Of a stretch of 64,000 bases of DNA, positions 20,843 through 33,700 are shown in pieces. A program made the translations under genes and the position numbers. A model generated the notes under the pieces. It was not told where the DNA came from and ran no database searches. It was given only the letters and a program-made list of their open reading frames with translations. The DNA is from Vanrija pseudolonga (taxonomy: Eukaryota > Basidiomycota > Tremellomycetes > Trichosporonales > Trichosporonaceae). Every line of letters begins with the position of its first letter. The first letter of the stretch is position 1. The stretch lies in the NCBI RefSeq assembly GCF_020906515.1, contig NC_085854.1:1612001-1676000 (forward strand). The letters are read 5' to 3'.

Positions 20843-21784
20843 ATGTCCAAGCCAGAGGTACGTGCGCGCGCGCGTGCATCCGCTGTCCAAGCTGACCTGC
20901 ACTATCAGCCCTCGTACCCCCCGATCGAGCGCGGCGCGTCCCTCCTCCTCGCGTGGCGCCTGGACGGGCGGCGCGTCCTCCTGATCGGCGGCGGCGCCGT
21001 CGCGGCCTCACGCCTCGGCTTCCTCCTCCAGTCAGGCGCGCACGTCACCATCGTGTCTCCTGGCCCGCTCGAGCCGTCCATCGCGTATCGCGTCGCCACC
21101 GAGCCCGACCACATCACATGGCACGACAGGTCGTACGGGTCGAGCGAGGGCGGCAACGTGAGCGCCGACGACGAGCTGCCCGTCGGCGACTACGACATGG
21201 TGCTTACTGCCGTCGACGACGTCGCGCTCTCGCGCGCAGTGTGCCTTGCTGCCCGCGAGGCGCGCACGCCCGTCAACGTCGCCGACGTGCCGCCCGAATG
21301 CGACTTTTACTTTGGCGCACAGGTTCGCCGTGGGCCCCTGCAGGCCATGGTGTCGACCAGCGGCGCGGGCCCAAAGATCGCGGTCATTGTGCGCGACCTC
21401 GTGGCCGACGCCATCCCGGACAACGTCGAGGACGCGATCGACGGCGTCGGCAAGCTGCGCACCGAGCTGCGCGAGCGCGCCCCAGGTGTCGGCGGAGAGC
21501 TGAGCAAGCGCCGCATGCGCTGGATGATCGGCACCTGCGATGCCTGGACGCTCGGCGAGATGGGCGCGATGAAGGACGAGGGTGTGAGGAAGAGGCTGCT
21601 GGATGACGGGTGGGAGAAGAACAAGGTGCTCGGGCCCGAGGCTGTCGGCGTCGGCAGTGGCCTCTCGGCGCGCGCGACAAAGGCACTCCACGGCGCCGCT
21701 GGCCTGTGGGCTGCTGGTGCCGGCGGCTTGGTCACTGGCGCTGCGATCGCGACGCTCGCGACATTGTACTTTGTGCGGAGGTAG
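20843..21784 (+). CDS. MET8: siroheme synthase Met8 (NAD-dependent dehydrogenase and ferrochelatase), with C-terminal membrane segment (about 296 aa)
   Basis: Converts precorrin-2 to sirohydrochlorin and inserts iron, giving siroheme for sulfite reductase. Exons 20843-20857 (MSKPE) and 20909-21784. The NAD-binding motif is RRVLLIGGGAVAASRLGFLL (about residues 25-45). The conserved block VNVADVPPECDFYFGA carries the Asp that serves both reactions in yeast Met8 (family knowledge), and VSTSGAGPKIAVIVRD follows. The last 30 residues contain a hydrophobic stretch (AAGLWAAGAGGLVTGAAIA, then TLATLYF) ending VRR, which looks like a tail anchor and is absent from the soluble S. cerevisiae enzyme as I recall it. 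The start was chosen at 20843 because of the exact donor five codons later; the frame is also open upstream. Confidence 0.92.
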   Translation: MSKPEVRARARASAVQADLHYQPSYPPIERGASLLLAWRLDGRRVLLIGGGAVAASRLGFLLQSGAHVTIVSPGPLEPSIAYRVATEPDHITWHDRSYGSSEGGNVSADDELPVGDYDMVLTAVDDVALSRAVCLAAREARTPVNVADVPPECDFYFGAQVRRGPLQAMVSTSGAGPKIAVIVRDLVADAIPDNVEDAIDGVGKLRTELRERAPGVGGELSKRRMRWMIGTCDAWTLGEMGAMKDEGVRKRLLDDGWEKNKVLGPEAVGVGSGLSARATKALHGAAGLWAAGAGGLVTGAAIATLATLYFVRR

Positions 21785-21931
21785 CGCGCGGGCTGTATAC
21801 TTTGCGGAGATATGCCGCGCCAAGAGTCGCCTCACTGTAGCAGATAGACACATGCAACCCACATCTCAGGCAGCAGTCGCACAATCGCATAATAGTACAA
21901 GTCTCTACGATGATAAAACTCCATGCGTGTG

Positions 21932-23823
21932 TCACCTCGCAATCGCCTTGCGGTCCGAATCCCGGTACAGCTTGTGCTCGTGGATATACTGGATGACGCT
22001 ATTTGGCAGGAGGTACTTGATCGACATGCCACGGCGGACAAACAGGCGCACTTTTGTGGATGAAATGTCGTTGTAGATTAGTTGTTTGATGACAATGACG
22101 TTTCGTCTGGGGGTGTTAGCAGGGCTAAGGGAGGCTGGCACTACTCACCGGTGCTGATACAAGATGTCGTGGGACAGGAGGAAGGCCCAGACGTCGGAGC
22201 CGGTACGCTCGACGATGAGGCAGCCGAAGCGGCCGAGGATGTGGTGGAGCTGGGATGTGTTAGCACGGATATTGTCGTGTCTTGACCCACGCTCGCACAC
22301 ACGCTGCGCGTGTGTGCTCGCGCTCGCCACTCACATCAGGCTCGCTCCAAACACCCGGCTCGCCGAAACTCTCAATCAAATCACCGCCCGCCAACAGCAT
22401 GATCTTGTACTTGCGCCTGCTGCCGTCGGCCATCACAACACCCCCTTCCTCCCCGTTGAGCATCTCGTCGAGGTGGTCGAGCACGACGGCTGTGCGCTGG
22501 TACTCTGGCTGGCCGGCCTCCCACGGGTCGACCATGAGCCATGTGGAGGTGTGCTCCACAGCCAGCTCGCACATGCGCACGCGGTGCGCGGCGGGCGCGA
22601 GGCCAGCCTTCTTGTAGTAGCTCGACACGGGCGAGTAGTACCCCGCCATGATCTCGTACGTCTGCGACTCGACAATCTCGTCCTTTGCCATCTCGAACAT
22701 TCGCAAGTGGAGGTAGGTCGGCGGAGAGAACGATCCACAGGCCACGATAACGAGCGGGATCTTGGACTCGTCTTCTCGTCAGCCTGCGCCACAAAACTTC
22801 CAAACCCACCCTTCATCGACTTGCGCAGGCGGTGCTTTGGGAAACGGTAGTCGGCCTCGCCGGCAAGGTACGCCTGGGACGATCCCTCTGCCGGGCGCGC
22901 GCGGTCGTCGGCGTCGGCCTCGCCGTCATTCAACCCGGTCAGCGCGTCAAACGCCGCGTTCGACCGCTCGCTCCTGCGGCGCTGCTTGCCGCCGCTGCCG
23001 CTGCCACTGCCACTGCCACCGGAAATCTCCACGGCACCAAGGGCAGCAGCGACAACCTCGGGCTCGACGCCCGCGACTTCACCCCGCGGCGAGTCCCCGC
23101 CGCTCGGCTCGGTCAACGGCGGGCTGTCGCGGTGCGGCGAGCTGTCGGAACGCCGCTCGCGCTCGGCGGCCGGGTCGAAATCCGCCGTCCCCGTCACCGG
23201 AGAGGGCGGGTTACCAAAGCGGTACCCGCTGACCAGGCGGCGCGAGCGCGCGCGCGAGCGTTCCTCGTCTCCCGAGATTTCGGCGTCCGAGAGGACGTAC
23301 GCCCGCTGGGGCACGGGCGCGCGGACAGTGCGCGCCGATGCTGTGCTCCCGCCGCTGGCGGCACTGGCGCCGCGGTCGGCACTCGGCGCAGCGCTCCGCG
23401 GCGCGAGTCTCGAGCTGCCCGTCGCGCCGAGCGTCGCGCTCGTCCCATTGTCCCCAATGTCGCCGTCCTCGTTGAGCACGGCCGTCGTGTTGGCCGCCTC
23501 GCCGAGCGCAAAGTGTTCAGGCTCGGAATGGTCGTTTGCCGCGCCGGCAGCGGCGAAGGGCGGGCTGGGGCGGGTGTCAGCGTGTGTGTGTGTGTGGGCC
23601 ACCATCGGCTGCCTCGCCCAGCTCGCAGCACGGACCCGCGCACGCGAGCAGCAGCAGCAACGCGCCGGCCGGCTGATTAAGAGACCGTCGTCCGTTGGGG
23701 CTGCGCGGCGGCGCCCCTTTCGCGCGTCACTCACGAGTCGGCGTGGAAGCTGTGCAGCCCCAGGCCGGGGAGCACCGGCGCCGGTCCTTTAAAGCTCGAG
23801 GTCATGATCTTGTTGCGGACCAT
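21932..23823 (-). CDS. NMA1: nicotinamide-nucleotide adenylyltransferase with long disordered N-terminus (about 519 aa)
   Basis: Joins NMN (or nicotinate mononucleotide) and ATP to make NAD or its acid form. Exons: 23735-23823, 22810-23564, 22335-22774, 22149-22249 and 21932-22106, totalling 1,560 nt. The catalytic core begins about residue 285 with IPLVIVACGSFSPPTYLHLR (the nucleotidyltransferase H-x-x-H region), followed by MLLAGGDLIESFGEPGVW and the C-terminal NDISSTKVRLFVRRGMSIKY and LLPNSVIQYI. The first 280 residues are low complexity (Ser/Ala/Glu/Arg, a Gly-Ser repeat, acidic patches) and not found in the compact yeast enzymes, which are about 400 residues. Intron 1 carries a short GT repeat. 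Confidence 0.93.
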
Positions 23824-24768
23824 GGTGTGTGTGCGAGGGGGATTTGTGAGGTGGGCCGGGGGGGAGGGGCCAGGGGGAAGGGGGGGCTGGGGCTTCGGCC
23901 GGTGGGCTTCGAGTCGACTGGGTGGTCGATTTGATGCCGTCGCGGTTTATGGATTCGGATGGGTGGCGCAAGCTGACGTCTTGGAGCGAAGTAGTAGTGT
24001 AATGTCGTCGTCGCCTCGGTCAGCGATGATGTCGGTAAGCGCGGGCCAGATGGCGGGGTTCAGCGACGTGCGACGAGATGTACAACAACAACAGCAGCAG
24101 CAGCTTGTTGCACAACTTTTGCACTGATCATGGGGCTGCTGTCGACGACTGTTGCCATGTCGAGCTGCGCTGCGCGCGCGCGTGCGGCAAGACGCCCCGC
24201 TCTGCCTAATCAGGGCTCGTCACCCGCGCCGCCGCTGCAGCTCCTAGCAGGCAGCGCTGCAGCGCTGCCGCCGGTTGAGTGCAATCTCCGGTTCTGCAAA
24301 ACATGATTGCCCAACTCCGTCGCACCCCCTCTGCTCCGACACCCAACTTCTTTCCGACGCCTCCTCGGTCCGGCGGGGGCAAATCCGCTCGTCACTCGCG
24401 TCAACAAACCACCGGCCCAGTGGCAAACTCGCCTTGCTTACCCGCCAAGGCGGCCTCCACCCAGCCGCCGCCTGCACGTCCTGTACCCACTGACCACTCA
24501 CAACACAAGGCACACTGCCATCCTATTCGGTCACTCGTCACCCGACCCCCCCAACAAAGATAATCAACTCCGGGGCACCCGATTGCGCGCGACCGCCTCC
24601 GGACCGTTCACCCGGAGCTGAATCGTTCCGAAAGGACCTCGACCTCTCTATCAAACAAATTCTGCATGCAGGTGTTCCAGAAGCAATGCTACCAGAAGCC
24701 AGAAGCATGCTACCAGAAGCCTCCTCACCCCCCTCTACACTGCATGCTACCAAAAGCCCGTCCCCCCA
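23824..24768. other. 945-base intergenic region with short direct repeats
   Basis: NMA1 promoter and dynein 3' flank. It contains a CAA/CAG repeat near 24090-24110 and three copies of a 16-base motif near the dynein end. No coding gene was recognised; small frames at 24275-24620 lack support. Confidence 0.5.
24684..24757. repeat. three copies of a 16-base motif
   Basis: GCATGCTACCAGAAGC-like copies at 24684-24699 (one end mismatch), 24705-24720 (exact) and 24742-24757 (one mismatch). They lie just beyond the dynein stop codon and could be in its 3' untranslated region. Confidence 0.8.
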
Positions 24769-27700
24769 CTACACCGCAGTAACACACACACCGCGCTCGG
24801 CCGCAGTCGCCGCTTGCACGTCAGCCACCAAATCCGCGCTGAACAAAACCTCCGATCGGTCGTTGTTCAGATACACGGGCAGGTTGACCGTTGCGCCGCT
24901 GCCACTGCCCTCGTCGTCGCGCTTGCTCCACACCAGCTGCGATGGTCCAAGCGCAGCAGTCTGGCCCTCATTGACTTTGACCTTATCGTCTGCCCAAGAC
25001 GCGCCGTGCAGTTTCAGACCTATTTGAGCCGTTAGTCATGTGCCTTTTGAGCCCCGCGGTACCTGGTTACTCACCAGCAATTGTAAAGCCACCGGCCGCC
25101 GACTGCTTCTCGATATGCAGGCTGAGAACCAGCTGCTCGAGTGACCAGCCCTGGGCGTGTGCCGCCGCCTGGCGCGTAGCGGTAATGTACGCCTCGGGGC
25201 GGAACAGCTTGCCGAGCCAAATGTCGTCGTTGACGCCCTTGGTGGCAATGGTCTCGAGTTGAGCCAACCTCGACGCGAGGTCCGAGATGTACTGGCCGAC
25301 AGACGACCCACGAGGCATCTTGAACTTGGCCCAGTGCGCAGGAACAGTCCCACGGTTGAGGTCGGTGAGGAGTGCGCGCAGCTCGTTGGTCTGCTTGGTG
25401 GTGCCATCGCACACGAGCACCAGGTCGGAGAGGTCCTTGCGAACACGCTGCAGCAGACGGCGACCAGTCCACACCTCGCGGCCAAAGAATCGCGACAGGG
25501 GGTCGGTAACGTCGGTAATGGTTGAGAGGGACTGGCGTCAGTTTGCTGCTCCCACCGCTTTACTCACCTGGGGCAGAGCAGACAGCCACTCTTCAGCATT
25601 CGTCTTGACCGTCGACATCCAGGCCGGCCTGCCATCATTGGCAGCCGCCGCAGGACTCGCCTCATCCTCGTCATCTTCCGTCGTACGCATCTTGCGAAGC
25701 TTGACCATTGCTGTGCCACCCTGGGCAGCGGCAATGACCCGTTCAGCAGTGTCGGGCAAGCTGAGCCACGACGGCGGCTCATGCTCTGGCAGTGCCTGTG
25801 CCCAGGCGATGAACTGCTGCATCTGCGTGCCCTCGGGAACAAGCAACGGGCGCTTGTCGAGGTGCACGAGCGCAAAGTCGGGGTCGTACGCGCGGACCGT
25901 AAAGACCGAGTCGACAAACGCGTCCAGCACACGCTGGTCATAGTCCGAGTCGATGCGGCCTCCGTAGATCGCCTCCTTGAGCAGTGTACGCAGCGCGACC
26001 CATGGAATCTTGGCCGGGTCAACGTTGGCCTTGCCCTTGGCCAGGTCATTAATCCACGCGTCGATAGTCTTGAACGCGGCGTCAAAGTCCGAGTCGTTAA
26101 ACTCGTAGCTCTTGGACCAGCCGAGGGGCAGGTAGCGGAGACGCTCCTGGACGACCGCGTGGAGCCACGCGAGGAGGAAGAGCAGACGGGGCTTCTCGGC
26201 CGGGCCCGTGTTGACGCGGGCAGAAGGAAGACTGCGCAGCGTGTCGAGAAGGTTGGCACGGACACCGGGAGGTGGCTCGTTCATGATGACTCGCGACTGG
26301 CGCAAGATGTTGACCGGGATGACAGGGTTGGTCTCCATGGTCAAGAACAGACGGAAACCGCGGTTGGGCGACAAACTGTGCAGCCTCTTGCCCAGCTGGG
26401 CGAGCCAGCCAGGCGCGAGATGCACATTCTTCAACAACACCCATGTTCCAGTGCGCGCCGCGTTGGCGATCGCCTGGTCGGCGAGGCTGAAGCCTTCCAC
26501 CGAGCCCATTGCAACCGACGTGCAGGTCGCGCCGACCGACCTGCAGAGGTTCTCGACGCGGTAGCTGGCGTCGTGGCCGGGGACCGAGGCCAGCGCCACG
26601 GGGTTGGTCGCCTTGACCTGGTCCTGGACAATCGTAGCCAAGTCGTGCTCGGTCTGCGAAGCCAGGTCGGTGCCAAAGGCAATGTCGGCAAAGTCGCCGA
26701 GAGCCTGGAGGATGCGGTCGGGGCGGAAGATCTTGACCAGGAGAAGGCGTCGTGCGGCGGTAATAATGTCTGGGGTCAGCACAGTCAAACATCTCCACTC
26801 ACTGTCCGCTGGAGCCCATGGCCATGGCACAGACTTTTCAGGGCTCTGCACCACCAAGAAGTTGTTCCACTCGGACGAGTTGTTGGCCAGGTTGTCTTCA
26901 AGCTCCTGCGTAACGTCGCGGCCGAGGTGGCTCTCGAGCGCGCGGCGCTGGTCGGACGCCAGGTGCGCCTCGGTAATATCTTGGCCAGCCGACGGCACGT
27001 CGAGAACAGCATCGAGCTCGTCGTGAACCGCGGCACCCAGCTCGGCGCGCTGGAGACGCAGCTTGGCAAGGGTCGTAGCAAGCACCATGTAGTCGGCGTG
27101 CAGCAGCGACGACGAGGTCCGCTTGTACGTGACCAGGAACAGATCGTTGAGTAAAGTCGCCTTGCGCGCATCCACGTCCGTGACGCCCTTGAGGTTGGGG
27201 TCGTGGAGCAAGACATAGTCGAAAATGTCGAGGAAGTATTCAAGCGAGAACTGGTAAAAGTGGCTGATCGAAGCCAGCTGCTCCAGGGCAAAGTAGATGG
27301 TGCTGCACGCCGAAGCCAGCGGCATGTACTCTGTCGTGACCGCCTCGACCTCCTTCATGATCACGTCGGTATCCTCGACCTTGCGGGTGACCTCGGCGGC
27401 CTCCTTCTTGAGCACCTCGAGAGTCTCGATAACCTTGTCGTCGTCGAGGATGCTGCCAGTCGACTCGTTGAGTGCCTGCAACAGCGAGCGCTCGAGGTGG
27501 CGTAAGCGAAGACGGAACTCGCCCTGGAGCTTCATGAGATCCGTCCTCTTCTGGTCAATCTCGGGACGCTCAACCTTGAGGACCTTGTCCAGTGCCTGGG
27601 TCTGCAGACTACCACGAGTCATGGTAAAGTTGACAAACGTGACGCGACTGCAAATGTCGGGCGAGAACTCGACCGACGGGTCGCGGGTCGACAGGAACAT

Positions 27701-30700
27701 GGTGAACGACGGCGAAAAGTCAATGTCCTGGTTTCCGATACGAATGAGTACACGGCCACCGGTACGACGAAGCTCGCGGTTGAGCACCGAGTTGAGAATG
27801 GGGTCGAGGTTTTCGACGTCTTGGATGAGCAGCGCATTGCCGAAACGCAAGGCACTTTCCAGGTTCTTGAGGAACGCCTCGTCGAGGAAACTGGTAACAG
27901 TAATCTTGCGGTCCTTGTACTCGTTGCGCAGGAAGGTGGTTGCCTGTCCCGTCGGGTCGATGATGAGTGGGTAGCGGTTGTAGCGCTTGAGCATGACGGC
28001 GTTCTCCACGCAGAGGCTGTCCGCAGGGAGAGCATTCGACTGCCACGCCAGGCGCTCGTCGGCCGTGGACAAGAACTCGGCGAGGGCAAGCTCTCCCTTG
28101 TACCGAATCTCGGCCTCGGACAAGTGCTCCATCCACGTCCGGCGCATCATGTCGCGGTAGTGCTGGTCAAAGAAGCCAGAGTAGGCCAGGAAGGCCGCCG
28201 AGATGAGAACGTCGCCGACGATCGTACCCATTTCCGTCTCAAAGGTCTTGCTGCCAGCGTCCCAACGAGACTGCTCCGACGACAGGCTCTGAAGCAGCGT
28301 CATGCTCCTGTCAACCTTGCTTTGGACGCGGTCCATTTCGCTCTTGATGGCTTGCGTCTCGCTGATGAGCAGAGCGTACTCTTCCTTGTAGCGAGCAATA
28401 CTCTCCTCGAGTCCAGCAACCGTCTCCTCGACCATCTCGGCCTGAGCCTTGGTCTCCTCGGCCTGGCGCTCGAGCGAGGCAACCTCTTCACGAAGTGGCG
28501 CGACCTTGTCGAGGATCTCCGAGTAGCGCACCTGGGCAATGACCCACTGCACAAGAGGACCACATGCGCGCGAGGCGCGGTTGACCGTCTCAAAGTTGAA
28601 GGCCGGCTTGTTGATGTAGTCGCGCATCATGCGGTCGCGGAGACCCTTGGTCATCTTCTCAGTGCTAAAGTGCTGAATGCTGGAAATGAAGTCGTCGCGG
28701 CGGATAATCGTCTGGACATTCTTCCAGCTGTCAACCTGGTGTCCAAGCACCGAGCAGGCGGATTCCATGGCAAGCTTGACCGCCTCGGGAGGGTTGGCCA
28801 TGGAGCGAACCTCGGACAGGTGCTGCTTCTTAATGTTGCCGACTGCAACCTGGGCTTCGAGAACGGCAGGCTCAGCCTGGGCCAGATCCTCCTTGACAAT
28901 CTGAGATCGCTGCTGAATGTACGCGTCTTGCTCCTCGAGCGCCGCCTGAATCTCCACCGACGCAGCCTTCTTGGCCTCGGCCTCCTGCTGATCAGCAACC
29001 ATCTGCTTGAGCTTGAGGTTGGCTTCGGCATTCTTGGCCTCGAGTTGACCGCGCTTGGCCGCGAGGCTCTTGCGCAGCTCCTCGACCTGGTGAACAGTGG
29101 TGCGGAGCTTGTCGAGACCAACGTTGAGGTGGCGCTGCTGCTCCTCGAGGTCCTCCTTCTTCTCCGTAAACAGGCGGACATAGTGGTTGATACTGAGGTG
29201 TTAGCACGGCCATGAGCACCAACTCACAAGTCGAGGAAGTGGCGAGGCGTAATGTGGTTGTACTTGCCCTGGCGCTTGGCGAGCTTGGCAGTGAGAGTCT
29301 GCATCGACTGGTGCACGCTGACCATTGCGTTGATGACAGCCTGGCGATGCGAAGGGGGCAGCGGCAGGTCGCGGTAGGCGATGGGGAAGCCACCTGGAGG
29401 CTGGTACGACGCCGCGTCGAGATCCAGTGTCTGCGTAAACTCGAGGCCAACTTGGTAGAGAGCCTGGTCCGACCAGTCGCCAAACCAGTCGAGCACACAA
29501 CGGTTGAACAAAGCCGGCGACGTCGCGGCGCGCGAGGCGAGACCGTTGGCCGGCGGGTTCATGGTGAACACGACGTGCAAGTTGCGGGCGACCTGGTTGG
29601 TGAACCAGCGGTACAGCTCCTCGTGCGAGTCGAGCATGAGGCCATCGCGCTGCGAGCCCTCCTTGCATGCCGTCATGAGGGCGGCGTGCTCGTCGCCCTC
29701 GAACAGACCGGGGACCTCGGCGTTGGCAAGAAGCGTGTTCATGCGCTCGAGGAAACCGGCGTCGAGAACGTTCGACTCGTCCATGATGAAGCAAATCTTC
29801 TCGCCCTTGCAGCCTGCACGACGCAGCACCGTACGCAGGTCGTCGTCAAAGTCGGCACCGCTGTACTTGTTGGACACCTTGATCTGGAAGATGCTGAGGC
29901 CGTTCATCCAAGCGACAAAGCGAGACAGCGTCGTCTTGCCACTGCCACTGACACCAATGAGGAGCAAGTGGCCCTGGATCTGGCGGAAGACACGATCGAT
30001 ACGCAGGACGTGGTCGAGCACGTCGTTGAACAGAACCAGCGGCACGTCGAGCTCCTCCTCGTGGAAGACCTTGAGACGCGCCTTGGTGTACTCGCGGAGC
30101 TGCTCGCGGTCCACGGGGATGTAGTTCTTTGACGTCCAGTTGGAGAACAGGATGGGTCTGACGAGGGCCTCGGAGATGTTGGCGTTGGGGAAGTGGGTGG
30201 TGGCAGTCTCGTCGAGCGTGTCGTCGGTCCACTTCTTCTCCGATTCGTTGACGAGACGGTCCTGGAAGAGGCGCAGACCTTCGTGGGCCCACACGCGCAC
30301 CAGGCCTTCGAGCGAAAGCGTCTCCAGAGGCTTGATGGCCTCGTAGATACCACGTGCCCAGCGGGTGAGCTCACGGGGACTGTAAATGTAGTGAGCCTGG
30401 ACATCCGCAGTGAAGCGTCGTTGCGAGGCGAGGTAGAACGCAACCATGGCGTCGGTGAGCGCCTCGGCGCTGCCACGGAGGTTGGGCGTGACCTTGAGCA
30501 AGGCGCGGTTGAAGGTACCGTAGATTTGCTTGAGCGAGATCTCGCCGGGGTAGTCGACCATGACGACCGGCGCGTGACGCATGAAACGGTGGCTGAGGGG
30601 CACACGTCCCGGGTCGGTCGGCGGGTTACACGCACCCACAAACTGGATACGCTCGAGGCTGACCCACGGGAGGTCGGACGTGCGCCAAAACCCACCGCGC

Positions 30701-33700
30701 TCCATGAGCTGGCGGATGAAAGAGATGACGCGCTGGGTGCCGTACTTGTCGAGCGCAGGCAGGTTGATCTCGTCGCAGAACACCACGAGCCAGCGGCCAA
30801 TCTGCGTCGGCGCGAGCACCACACCATTCGGCGTCTTGCGGTACTCGCAGTACTGCTCAAACGTCTTGAGGATGAGCTCTGGCGTCGTGGCACTCGAAAA
30901 GTTGAGACCAATGACCTCGAGGTTGCTGAGCTTGCGCAGGGCACTGAACAGGGTCATGGTCTTACCCGAACCAGGAGGACCACAGAGGATGAGCGGCTTG
31001 TGCTCGGCCAGCCAGCTGTAAAGGACCTCTTCGTGCCGAATAGTGTCGATGGTTGGGATGACCACGTCGGGCGAGGTAATGGCATGCGTCTCGACCTCGA
31101 TGGTAGGAACCCGCGACTGCCACGACACCCACTCGGCGTTGGCGACGTTGACATCATAGTCGATGAGCGAGCCTCCAGCAGAAGGAGTCTCGATGCCAGA
31201 CGACACGCGGAGGAGCTCGCCGAGCTCGTCTCGGACCTCGAGGCGGCTGTCACCGACAAACGACCAAATGACATTGAGGAGCAGTCGGCGCTTGACATAT
31301 GTCTCGACCTTGTCCGTGGCCAAGAGGAAATCGCTGTGGCGGACATTGTACTCGATGACGTGACGAATGGTGGCCTTGAGCAACGAGAAGAGCGTGTTGA
31401 GGGCACGAGTGGCGGTAAAGTCCATAATGTGCTCCGACTTCTCCGCAAAGTCGAGGGCCACACGGACAACGCCATCGGGGCCAAAGTGCGGCTCTAGGAT
31501 GGACACAATGTGGCGCTGAGTCTCCATCTGCTGGGCAGCAAAGTCGGCGCCAAAGTCGAGCGCGTCGTCGTCGGCAGCACTAATGGCCACGTTGGCCAAG
31601 GTGTTGAGAAGGTGCTTGCAGAGCATGTCGACAGTGATGACTTCCTCCGAGAACCAGATCATGCCACAGCGACTGACGGTGGCGAGCGTAGCGTAGCGCA
31701 GGTGCTCAACCTCGAACATGACACGGACGTTGGGCGGCAGGTTGAGACGTTCACCATTGGGCAGCGTGAGGAGCTTGTTGTCGTCGAGCACACTGTTGAG
31801 GTTCTCAACCCACTCGGGGTCAACGTCGCCGTCAAAGATGATCCAGTGACGCTTGGACGTCTCGCCACGGACATTGTCCACAATCTTGCGGAGGATGTGG
31901 GTGAACAGACCGTCGTTCCACTCGCGGGTGGTCGAGTCGAGAGAGCCGTACAGTGCCTCCTTGTCAATAGCCTTGGGGTCAATGACATACGAGGCGCCCT
32001 CGACGCCGTCGACGCGCTCCAGGGCCGCAAGGAGCACCTGCCAAGCCTGCGACTTGCCCGAGCCCGAGGGACCGACCATCATCAGGCCGTGCGAAATGTT
32101 CTGAATTTGGTACAGCTGGATGACCTTGTCGAGCCAGGCGTCGCCAACGACCAGGCGGCGCTCGGCGCAGATCTCGGCAATCTTGGTGCGCAGGACACCG
32201 AGGTCGACGGGGCGGTACTCGACACCAGGGAAGACGTCCTCGACGAGGCTACAGCGTCAGCACAGCTCCTACCACAGCACTTACGCTCGGAGCAGCGGCA
32301 CATCGTCGGCCACGAGCTTTGGCACAATCGTCTCGACGACACTCTGGATCATAATCTGCTGCTCGGCAACCTCATCCGCCGTCTTGTCCTCGGTATCCTG
32401 CAGGTGTCGGTCGCGCTTGAGAATACCGGCACTCGCCAGCACCGCCTTGAGCGCACGCAGACCAAAGTCGTAGTGGGGCTGAGCAGACAGCTGTTCAGAA
32501 CAGAGGTTGAAGAAGGGTACGACCTTGGAAGCAAGGACCTCGGCCGTGCGGAAGCCCTTGGAGAAGAGTAGCACCTGGGCGATGAGCTCTTGGTCGGGGC
32601 GTGTCATGGCCATGCTTCGGAACAGCTTCTTCAAGTTGTCGGGAAGGTTGGATCGACCAGCGTAGCCAGGGTTCATCGTGATGAAGATGCCTGTACGCGG
32701 GTTGATCTTGAGCCTCTTGCCGACGAGCTCGACCTCGACGTTGGGGTCAGAGACGGCCTGAGCAAGACCCTGCTGGATGCTCTGGACCTGCTGCGACACT
32801 GCCGAAAGGATGCGCTCCTCGAGACGGTTGAACTCGTCAAAGCAGCCCCAAGCGCCGACCTGGCACAGACCGATAAAGATACGGCCCATGGCCTGGAAGT
32901 CGAATGTCTCGTCACAGCAGAAGACGAGGACGAAGCGGCCGAGCTGTACACCGAGTGACTTGACCGACTCGGTCTTGCCGGTACCGGCCGGGCCAAAGGG
33001 CGAGCCACCAAGCTGGTTGTCGAGGGCCTGAGTAAGAGTCAGGTAGCATCGGTCGGTGAGCGGCGTCTGGACCAGACGGTCGGGGATGCCAAGGTACTCG
33101 TAGCCATAGGGGAAGACGGCGTCGGCCATGCGGACCTCCAAGCGCTTGAGCGGGTCCTCGACAGACTCGTTGAGGTAGAAGCGCATATAGTAGAGCCAGT
33201 CAAAGTTGTTGGTGCTAGTGACGCCGGCGTTGGTGAGCGCGCGAATGGCGTCACGCTGGTGGACCAGCTCGGTGATGAGATGCTCGCACTTCCTGCGCTG
33301 CAGTAAAGGAATGTCCTGGAGTACAGTGTCGGCCAGGAGGTCGAGCATGCGGGAGACGAGGTCGAGGGCGCTCTTGAGCGAGTTGCCCGCAATCGACGTT
33401 TCCACCAGGTCTGTCCAGGCGATCTGAACTGCCAAGACGACAAGCTGGGCAGGGTACGAGCCCACCCAGTCCAGCAGCTCTTCGGGAGAAAGGTCACCGT
33501 CAACCCGGAACACTGAGCGCAAGTCCTTGACGGCCTGGAACAGAAGCGTAGCAAGCGAGAGGCGCATCTCTGACTCGATCTTTGCCAGCCAGTCGTTGAT
33601 CTTGGGGTAGTCTTTGAGAACGATGGGCGAGCGGAATGCGACCTCCTCGCCTTCGCGCGAGGCAAAGGCTTGAATCATGGTCGCATCCTCGTCGAGGTGG

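Noticed and set aside
25781-31497. Long plus-strand frames (457, 464, 306, 434 codons) opposite dynein
   Set aside because: They mirror conserved dynein codons and show the same biased composition as other shadows.
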